From positions 1 through 10,596 of the forward strand of contig CAIQCM010000055.1 in NCBI GenBank assembly GCA_903870305.1: 10,596 bases of DNA, given 5' to 3'. The notes beneath the pieces were generated by a model. That model ran no database searches and was not told the origin of the DNA. It was given only the letters and a program-made list of their open reading frames with translations. Positions 5,214 through 9,627 of the stretch are shown in pieces (within the stretch, counting starts at the first letter, position 1; each line of letters starts with the position of its first letter). Origin of the DNA: an uncultured bacterium (GTDB taxonomy: Bacteria; Patescibacteriota; Patescibacteriia; CAIQCM01). A program made the translations under genes and the position numbers.

Positions 5214-6530
5214 ATGACTAATACAGTCGCCAAATTTTTTGCGGCTTTTTTTATTATAATAAGCATGGTCGCGGGCTTTGCACCGGCTGCCGGAGCGCAA
5301 AGCGAACTGCTTTTTGGGCAGAGCCATTATTACTCCGTTGTTTTCCGAGGAAACGGCGAAGCGGTGGTCTATGCCAAGATGGTTATTCCCAACCCGGGCG
5401 ATGCGCCGCTTGCCGACATGTCCTTCGAGGTTCCCAACGCCGTGCCCGCAGAAATGGCAATTTATCAAATGACGATTCAGCCGCCCTGCAACAGGTTCGC
5501 GCCAATGACGCCCGGTTTGTCGGTTGCGCCTTGCTTGGAATATGGCACGCCCAATTATAACAACGGGTCATATTATGACAGCTCGGCATATTATTACGGA
5601 AACAGCCAAGCGCATTATACAAAAGTCGATTTCACCAACACCGGCAACCTGTATAAATTCACCCTGCCCAACCCGGTTCCGGCCAACCAGACCACGGCCG
5701 TCGTCGTCGCTTACGCCGCGCGCGGGTATGTTAAAGATTCTTTCGGCTTGTTCAAATTCAATTTTGAAACGCTCAAGGTTCCGTCACGGATCAACACGCT
5801 CCAGGTCGCCGTTGATGTTGACTCCGACCTTATTCTGAAAGGGAAGAAGGCGGTCATAAATTATGCGGTTCCCGCGACCGCCACCTCGTCCGGCCTTGGA
5901 TTGGCCGCCGGGAAGGCCGACATTTCGAGCCAGCAATTCAACCAAACGGTGAACTCGATCGGCAATAACGGCGCCATGGTTAAAACGGCCAAGAATCTTG
6001 AGCCCAACGAAAGCTTTACGGTCAAAGGTGAATATTCGGCGAGCTGGTGGCGGCTTAACCTCTTTGCGATCGCCATGTCGATCGTGACGATTATCATTAT
6101 CATCGTCGGTATCTATTTCTTGGTGCGGTTCTTGAATAAAAGAAAAAGTAAAAAGACGGAAGCCGTCGCGCCAAAAGCGCTCGCCATGATGTCCAATGAT
6201 TGGATCAATCTGACCAACGCGATCGTGAGTTTTGGCTCGGTCGTCCTGATGGTGTTGGCCTCTAGGGTTCTGCCCACTATCATGAACACCATGAATGCGG
6301 TTTATGATCCGACACTGTCCATGGCTCTTGTTTTGGTCGTGGTCCTCTTTTACGCCCTCGCCATCTTCGCTCCCGGCATCATTGTCGCCACCATGAAGCG
6401 CAATTGGCGTCCGTTCGTCGCCATTATGATCGGAGAATTCCTTTGGCTTATCGCCTTTTTGATCATATATCTCAGCTTGTTCCATTCCGGCGCGATCGCG
6501 AACCCGTCGCCCGTGCCAATGATGTATTAG
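5214..6530 (+). CDS. Unrecognised exported protein with four C-terminal membrane segments
   Basis: The 438-aa product starts with a signal peptide (KFFAAFFIIISMVAGFAPAAGA, likely cleaved near residue 28). A large extracytoplasmic region of about 250 residues is beta-rich and contains two cysteines (92 and 107) and a Tyr/Asn-rich patch (110-135, for example SAYYYGNS). Four hydrophobic helices follow at about 282-304, 334-352, 368-392 and 400-422, with a basic loop RKSKK after the first. I do not recognise the family; it is likely a surface or envelope protein. The open frame continues upstream into the tRNA, so I chose ATG 5214, directly before the signal peptide and downstream of the candidate promoter. 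No SD. A strong terminator follows, so it is probably transcribed alone. Confidence 0.8.
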   Translation: MTNTVAKFFAAFFIIISMVAGFAPAAGAQSELLFGQSHYYSVVFRGNGEAVVYAKMVIPNPGDAPLADMSFEVPNAVPAEMAIYQMTIQPPCNRFAPMTPGLSVAPCLEYGTPNYNNGSYYDSSAYYYGNSQAHYTKVDFTNTGNLYKFTLPNPVPANQTTAVVVAYAARGYVKDSFGLFKFNFETLKVPSRINTLQVAVDVDSDLILKGKKAVINYAVPATATSSGLGLAAGKADISSQQFNQTVNSIGNNGAMVKTAKNLEPNESFTVKGEYSASWWRLNLFAIAMSIVTIIIIIVGIYFLVRFLNKRKSKKTEAVAPKALAMMSNDWINLTNAIVSFGSVVLMVLASRVLPTIMNTMNAVYDPTLSMALVLVVVLFYALAIFAPGIIVATMKRNWRPFVAIMIGEFLWLIAFLIIYLSLFHSGAIANPSPVPMMY

Positions 6531-6544
6531 TTTGTTTACCATGG

Positions 6545-6577
6545 CAAAAGCCCCGCGAAATTGCGGGGCTTTTGTTG
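6545..6577 (+). terminator. Rho-independent terminator
   Basis: CAAAAGCCCCGC (6545-6556) pairs perfectly over 12 bp with GCGGGGCTTTTG (6563-6574) around a GAAATT loop. The T-rich stretch TTTTGTTGTTT covers 6570-6580. It ends transcription from the membrane-protein gene at 5214-6530. The A/T-symmetric stem could also work from the other strand. Confidence 0.9.
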
Positions 6578-6578
6578 T

Positions 6579-6606
6579 TTGACAATAAGTTCAGAAAAGG
6601 TAAGGT
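6579..6606 (+). promoter_or_regulatory. Candidate promoter of the two-gene unit
   Basis: A perfect TTGACA (6579-6584) lies at the end of the terminator T tract. A 16-bp spacer leads to TAAGGT (6601-6606), a poor -10 hexamer (three of six matches). Its position between a terminator and an SD-preceded gene supports a promoter here, but the -10 assignment is uncertain. Confidence 0.4.
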
Positions 6607-6629
6607 GAGAGCGCTCCTGAACAATCAGC

Positions 6630-6637
6630 AAGGAGGT
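6630..6637 (+). promoter_or_regulatory. Strong Shine-Dalgarno site fixing the start at 6643
   Basis: AAGGAGGT lies 5 nt before the ATG. It is the best ribosome-binding site in the window, where nearly all other starts lack one. Confidence 0.85.
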
Positions 6638-6642
6638 AGCAC

Positions 6643-7014
6643 ATGCCGCACGAAGCGGGAAGCGTTAGATTTAAGGTCCTCTCCGGCGGTTCGGTTCCGC
6701 AAGCGATCTGCAATCTCGTCCTCACGACCGGCGCGATCATGCTCGCGAGCGACAACGGCCGTCGATGCAAGAAGAACGGATACCTTTTCTTCCGCTACGG
6801 GCGTTATGCCGTTTCCATACGTACCGCGTTTGAACAAGGCGAATTGGACGGCGTGGCAGGTATCAATTTCGCGGTTGACATTGTTAAAGTAAAAAGGCGG
6901 CGGCGCGAAAAACTGACCGCCGTCATGATCATAAATCTCGACCTGTCCCAAGCGGATCCGGCTGACGAAGAAGATGAATTGCCGTGCCCAAGCGACGAGC
7001 GCGGCGCCAATTGA
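6643..7014 (+). CDS. Unrecognised small protein, first gene of a two-gene unit
   Basis: The 123-aa product has no signal peptide and no membrane helix. Residues 5-80 look like a compact alpha/beta or all-beta domain (VRFKVLSGG, GYLFFRYGRYAVSIRTAF). A basic patch KVKRRRREK (82-90) follows, then a beta strand LTAVMIINLDL and an acidic, probably disordered tail (ADPADEEDE). I do not recognise it; the basic patch could bind nucleic acid or acidic lipid, which is a guess. The AAGGAGGT site fixes the start. The EamA gene begins 20 nt downstream, so the two are probably one transcript. Terminators bound the pair on both sides. Confidence 0.75.
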   Translation: MPHEAGSVRFKVLSGGSVPQAICNLVLTTGAIMLASDNGRRCKKNGYLFFRYGRYAVSIRTAFEQGELDGVAGINFAVDIVKVKRRRREKLTAVMIINLDLSQADPADEEDELPCPSDERGAN

Positions 7015-7019
7015 ATCGC

Positions 7020-7026
7020 AAAGGAG
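7020..7026 (+). promoter_or_regulatory. Shine-Dalgarno site fixing the start at 7034
   Basis: AAAGGAG, 7 nt before the ATG at 7034. It rules against an earlier in-frame ATG at 6974, which lies inside the previous gene. Confidence 0.8.
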
Positions 7027-7033
7027 TTTAGCC

Positions 7034-7486
7034 ATGCGCATGATCTGGAATTCGCCCGTCGCACTTGCGGCCATGACCGCGCTTTTCTACGCCCTTGGTA
7101 CGCCGCTTATGAGAATGGCGGGACTCGCCGGGGCGACCAACGCCTCGTTCTGCACCGGCTTCGCGGCATCCCTCACGGCCTTCGTGCTTTTCGACAAGAA
7201 GCTTGATCTGCCGGACTTTAACGACGGCAAAGGGCTGGGTTTGGCCTTCGTTGTCGGCGCTTTGTTCGCCATCGCCTTCCGCTTCTCGACCCGCGCTTTC
7301 GCGCTCCCGGGCGGTCATACTTCGATCTTGGCCGCGATCATCGGATCGTTTCCGGTACTGGCGGTCTTGGTCGCAATCGCGTTCTTCGGCGAAGCGCAAA
7401 AAGTTCGCATTCCAGTGGTCGTCCTCGGCACCGCGCTCGCGGCTTCCGGCATCGTGATCGTTTCGCTCTTTGGAACAAAACCATAG
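7034..7486 (+). CDS. Half-size EamA/DMT-family membrane transporter
   Basis: The 150-aa product has about five hydrophobic helices (roughly 8-28, 36-53, 66-88, 94-118 and 125-147). The last two carry the EamA pattern: GHTSILAAIIGSFPVLAVLV, then FFGE (Glu120) and a final GTALAASGIVIVS helix. Typical EamA proteins have two such repeats (about 300 aa, ten helices). A single repeat suggests it works as a dimer, probably of opposite topologies, as small multidrug transporters do. The substrate cannot be read from the sequence; metabolites, amino acids or toxic compounds are all known in the superfamily. It follows the unknown gene 6643-7014 by 19 nt and is closed by a hairpin and a terminator. Confidence 0.82.
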   Translation: MRMIWNSPVALAAMTALFYALGTPLMRMAGLAGATNASFCTGFAASLTAFVLFDKKLDLPDFNDGKGLGLAFVVGALFAIAFRFSTRAFALPGGHTSILAAIIGSFPVLAVLVAIAFFGEAQKVRIPVVVLGTALAASGIVIVSLFGTKP

Positions 7487-7498
7487 CCCCGCAGGGCT
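7485..7498. repeat. Small GC hairpin sharing its core with the rsmE-upstream hairpin
   Basis: AGCCC and GGGCT form a stem around a CGCA loop directly at the stop codon. The 12-mer GCCCCGCAGGGC (7486-7497) is identical to 97-108 in the palindrome before rsmE. It lacks its own T tract. Confidence 0.6.
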
Positions 7499-7508
7499 TC
7501 GCACTTCG

Positions 7509-7541
7509 GCTCGACAGACCCACCTGTCGAGCTTTTGTTTT
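7509..7541 (+). terminator. Rho-independent terminator after the transporter gene
   Basis: GCTCGACAG (7509-7517) pairs perfectly with CTGTCGAGC (7524-7532) around ACCCAC, followed by TTTTGTTTTT (7533-7542). It closes the two-gene unit. Confidence 0.92.
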
Positions 7542-7546
7542 TGGTG

Positions 7547-7552
7547 TATAAT
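7547..7552 (+). promoter_or_regulatory. Candidate -10 element TATAAT
   Basis: A consensus TATAAT just after the terminator. No convincing -35 lies 16-18 bp upstream, where the terminator stem sits. Transcription would begin near 7559, leaving about 19 nt before the ATG at 7578 with no SD. This excludes the in-frame ATG at 7551 as a start if the promoter is real. Confidence 0.45.
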
Positions 7553-7577
7553 GAACACATTGATTAATCATCGTTTT

Positions 7578-8957
7578 ATGAAACTGCATTCTTTCATTCC
7601 TTCGGCCATTTTGCTCGCCGCCGCAACGGTACTTGGCGTTTTACACGCCGCAACCGTATCTTCCGGCGGGCTTATTAAGGGCTCGCTGCCGGCCGTTTAT
7701 TACGTCGGCGCCGACAATAAGCGTTATGTTTTTCCGAACGACAAGACCTACTTCAGCTGGTACAAGGATTTTAGCGCCGTCAACATTGTGACCGATGCCG
7801 AGCTGGCTTCATATACGATCGGCGGCAACGTCACTTACCGGCCGGGTTCGCGCCTTGTAAAGATCCAATCCGACCCCAAGGTTTACGCCGTCGACGACCA
7901 TGGCGTGCTCCGCTGGGTGGCGACCGAATCCGCTGCCATCGCCCTTTACGGTTCCAACTGGAACAAGCAAGTGGACGACCTGAGCGATTCGTTTTTTGTG
8001 AATTACACTGTCGGCGGCAATATCAATTCGGCTTCTGATTTTTCCATCGCCGCCGTTCAACAAGCCGCGCCATCGATCAATGACGATAAAAATCTCGTTG
8101 CCGTTGCGCCCGTAAATTCGAATACAAACATACCAAACACCAACAACCAACCACCAACAACCCAATGCGTCCCGGATTGCGCTTTGGGGAACGCCTGCGT
8201 GGAAAACGCTTGCGCGGCCGTGCCCGGGCCGTCGGCCATGACGGTTAAGGCCTTTTTCATTGACAGCGCGAATGTTTGTTTTGTGGGCGACGCGTGTACG
8301 GGCGGCGCTTGCTGCACCATCGGCGGCCAGCAGTTCGCGGACAATGCCAATCTGAAAACGGTCCTATCGAGCGATAAATATCTTTACGCCGACAAGCAGC
8401 AGCTTTGCGGCCGCACCAATGTGTCTTCCTCCGATAAGATCAGGATCAATCAAGAGCTTGATGATTTTGCCGCCGCCGTTGGAACGCAGACCTCGAATCG
8501 CATGAGCGCGAGCGTCAGCCGGGTCGACCTCACCGGCGACCTCACGCTCTCGCGCATTTCGGGAACTTGCAATTGGTGGGTATCGCCCAATGACTTGCGT
8601 GGAAAGTTGACCGGACAAGTGGACAGCTCGACTGACGCGGTTTTTGTGATCGGTTCGCGCTCCCTTGGTTCTGTTTCCGTGAGCGAGCCGGATTCGAATA
8701 CCGTCGACCAGTCCGCAGGGTTGAACGGCGCCGGCTATAGTTATATAAATAAGGAGTGGGAAACGGACACGACCGGCGCGCCCAACCACGCCATTTACTC
8801 CACCGCCTTTGCCGACCAAATGAGCTCGTCGCTCGACTTGGGCATCTCAAACCCCAACAAGTCCTACATCGGCAACCATTGCCGCGACGCCAAACGCGAC
8901 ATGGACGAGACCGGCATCGACTGCGGCGGTGTCGATTGCAACGCGTGCACCTATTAG
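7578..8957 (+). CDS. Exported modular Cys-rich protein with a duplicated N-terminal domain
   Basis: The 459-aa product has a signal peptide (KLHSFIPSAILLAAATVLG, cleavage near residue 25). Residues about 38-158 hold two related units of about 50 residues: YYVGADNKRYVFPN ending in YTIGGN (41-84), and VYAVDDHGVLRWVAT ending in YTVGGN (102-148). I associate this domain with exported proteins of Patescibacteria. A low-complexity Asn/Pro/Thr linker (179-196) is encoded by a heptameric repeat. A short Cys module CVPDCALGNACVENAC follows (197-212). The large domain at about 220-433 is unrecognised, and I see no HExxH or other catalytic signature. The C-terminal motif CRDAKRDMDETGIDCGG plus VDCNAC (435-457) is a Cys-rich module common in secreted proteins. 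Likely surface-exposed with several disulfides. No SD. Confidence 0.82.
   Translation: MKLHSFIPSAILLAAATVLGVLHAATVSSGGLIKGSLPAVYYVGADNKRYVFPNDKTYFSWYKDFSAVNIVTDAELASYTIGGNVTYRPGSRLVKIQSDPKVYAVDDHGVLRWVATESAAIALYGSNWNKQVDDLSDSFFVNYTVGGNINSASDFSIAAVQQAAPSINDDKNLVAVAPVNSNTNIPNTNNQPPTTQCVPDCALGNACVENACAAVPGPSAMTVKAFFIDSANVCFVGDACTGGACCTIGGQQFADNANLKTVLSSDKYLYADKQQLCGRTNVSSSDKIRINQELDDFAAAVGTQTSNRMSASVSRVDLTGDLTLSRISGTCNWWVSPNDLRGKLTGQVDSSTDAVFVIGSRSLGSVSVSEPDSNTVDQSAGLNGAGYSYINKEWETDTTGAPNHAIYSTAFADQMSSSLDLGISNPNKSYIGNHCRDAKRDMDETGIDCGGVDCNACTY
8127..8161. repeat. 7-bp tandem repeat encoding a low-complexity linker
   Basis: Five 7-bp steps: aacatac, caaacac, caacaac, caaccac, caacaac. It lies inside the exported-protein gene and gives the Asn/Pro/Thr-rich linker between its N-terminal repeats and the first Cys module. 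It is the same period as the other short arrays in the window, with a different unit. Confidence 0.7.
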
Positions 8958-8963
8958 TCCATG

Positions 8964-8981
8964 GACGGCCTATCGGCCGTC
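8964..8981. repeat. GC hairpin abutting the left end of the 102-bp repeat
   Basis: GACGGCC (8964-8970) pairs with GGCCGTC (8975-8981) around TATC. It begins 6 bases after the stop of the exported-protein gene and touches the 102-bp repeat. There is no T tract, so terminator function is unlikely. Confidence 0.7.
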
Positions 8982-9083
8982 GGCTCGATGCTAATATGCT
9001 AATCCCTACGAATATGACGAATACTATACTAATTCGCAACGTCATTCGTTAGATTCGTACAATTTGTATATTGGCATCGAGCC
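8982..9083 (+). repeat. 102-bp repeat, copy 1
   Basis: Begins GGCTCGATGCTAATAT and ends ATATTGGCATCGAGCC, so its own ends are inverted repeats of each other (15 of 16 bases). It matches the reverse complement of 9506-9607 at 98 of 102 positions by my count; differences are at copy positions 2 and 11 and two near the right end. The interior is AT-rich with recurring acgaat/attcgt words at roughly 9-bp spacing. No reading frame of note. Confidence 0.9.
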
Positions 9084-9100
9084 GCTGCCGCTAAGGCAGC
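9084..9100. repeat. GC hairpin abutting the right end of copy 1
   Basis: GCTGCC (9084-9089) pairs with GGCAGC (9095-9100) around GCTAA, touching the terminal inverted repeat of copy 1. Confidence 0.65.
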
Positions 9101-9118
9101 TTCAATAATTAATTAATA

Positions 9119-9361
9119 ATGTATATGGAAGACATTAATCAGCTTTACCGGGAAATAACCAGGCGCGCCAAGGCGAACGGCGTGGTTGACCAAGAGGGGT
9201 GGGACGGGATCGTCGATGAGGTCGTGGAACAATTTCGCACCGATGGCGAGATCAGCGACGATGATGAGACCCCGGGCATGCAGGAAGATCTGCGCGCCCG
9301 CTTTGGCGAATACGAAGAGGTCATCCGCGAGGACGGTTTTGGCATTGATTCGGCCGGTTGA
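9119..9361 (+). CDS. Small acidic protein of unknown function between the inverted repeats
   Basis: 80 aa from ATG 9119, or 78 aa from ATG 9125; neither has an SD, and the upstream bases are AT-rich. The product is strongly acidic (EISDDDE, FGEYEEVIRED), largely helical (INQLYREITRRAKA, WDGIVDEVVEQF) and has no Cys, signal peptide or membrane segment. Its codon choice looks like that of the neighbours, which favours a real gene over a chance frame. I do not recognise it. It is the only ORF enclosed by the 102-bp inverted repeats. A TTGACA overlaps its stop codon. Confidence 0.6.
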   Translation: MYMEDINQLYREITRRAKANGVVDQEGWDGIVDEVVEQFRTDGEISDDDETPGMQEDLRARFGEYEEVIREDGFGIDSAG

Positions 9362-9386
9362 CATTTTGCCGGATCATTGTTAAGGT
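9358..9386 (+). promoter_or_regulatory. Possible promoter overlapping the stop of the acidic ORF
   Basis: TTGACA (9358-9363), a 17-bp spacer, then TAAGGT (9381-9386). This is the same pair of hexamers as at 6579-6606, here with one more base of spacing. It would give uvrB a leader of about 235 nt containing the tandem hairpins and copy 2. A hairpin TGCCGGA/TCCGGCA (9367-9373, 9388-9394) overlaps it. Weak evidence. Confidence 0.25.
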
Positions 9387-9448
9387 TTCCGGCACAACTT
9401 AAGCGGACGACCCCTATGCACATGCGCGCGGCGGGGCGATTTTTGCGT

Positions 9449-9526
9449 GGACGCTGCGGCGTCCTTGGCTCGATGCTAATATACGATGGACGCTGCTGCG
9501 TCCTTGGCTCGATGCTAATATACGAA
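9449..9526. repeat. 39-bp tandem duplication with hairpins, running into copy 2
   Basis: Two 39-bp units (9449-9487, 9488-9526) differ at two positions. Each starts with a palindrome GGACGC-TGCG/TGCT-GCGTCC, then TT, then the repeat end GGCTCGATGCTAATATACGA. The second unit runs directly into copy 2, so the first is an extra, detached terminal fragment of the 102-bp repeat carrying its hairpin. Confidence 0.85.
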
Positions 9527-9607
9527 TTGTACGAATCTAACGAATGACGTTGCGAATTAGTATAGTATTCGTCATATTCGTAGGGATTAGCATATTGGCA
9601 TCGAGAC
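9506..9607 (-). repeat. 102-bp repeat, copy 2 (inverted)
   Basis: The reverse complement of this stretch matches 8982-9083 at 98 of 102 positions, with an identical core of about 70 bp. It begins GGCTCGATGCTAATAT and ends ATATTGGCATCGAGAC, 20 bp before the uvrB ATG, so it occupies the uvrB leader. Confidence 0.9.
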
Positions 9608-9627
9608 AAGAGCCCGAGAGGGATCCT

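Larger units (their letters stand above)
8964..9607. mobile_element. Candidate non-autonomous element or invertible unit
   Basis: Two 102-bp inverted copies flank 422 bp that hold a small acidic ORF. Each copy carries its own terminal inverted repeats, and GC hairpins adjoin them. This resembles a pair of MITE-like insertions or a composite unit. No transposase or recombinase is encoded inside, and I could find no clear target-site duplication. The boundaries are a judgement. Confidence 0.35.

Noticed and set aside
5784..6542. A 252-aa open frame on the minus strand opposite the membrane-protein gene
   Set aside because: The product is His/Asp/Arg-rich with no domain pattern. The + strand frame has a signal peptide, four helices, a promoter and a terminator, so the minus frame is its shadow.
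8380..8880. Metalloprotease active site in the central domain of the exported protein
   Set aside because: No HExxH or related motif; APNHAIYSTAF near the expected place lacks the needed Glu and second His.
9025..9030. TATACT in copy 1 and TATAGT (9561-9566) in copy 2 as promoter -10 elements
   Set aside because: Neither has a convincing -35 at 16-18 bp, and such hexamers are expected in AT-rich sequence.
9367..9394. Terminator after the acidic ORF
   Set aside because: The stem is only 7 bp with a 14-nt loop and no T tract follows.
9449..9526. CRISPR-like repeats
   Set aside because: Only two adjacent 39-bp units with no spacer between them and no cas genes; a tandem duplication explains it.
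8982..9607. Integron attC sites or a diversity-generating retroelement
   Set aside because: No integrase or reverse transcriptase in the window, no attC core sites (GTTRRRY) and no adenine-variable template repeat.
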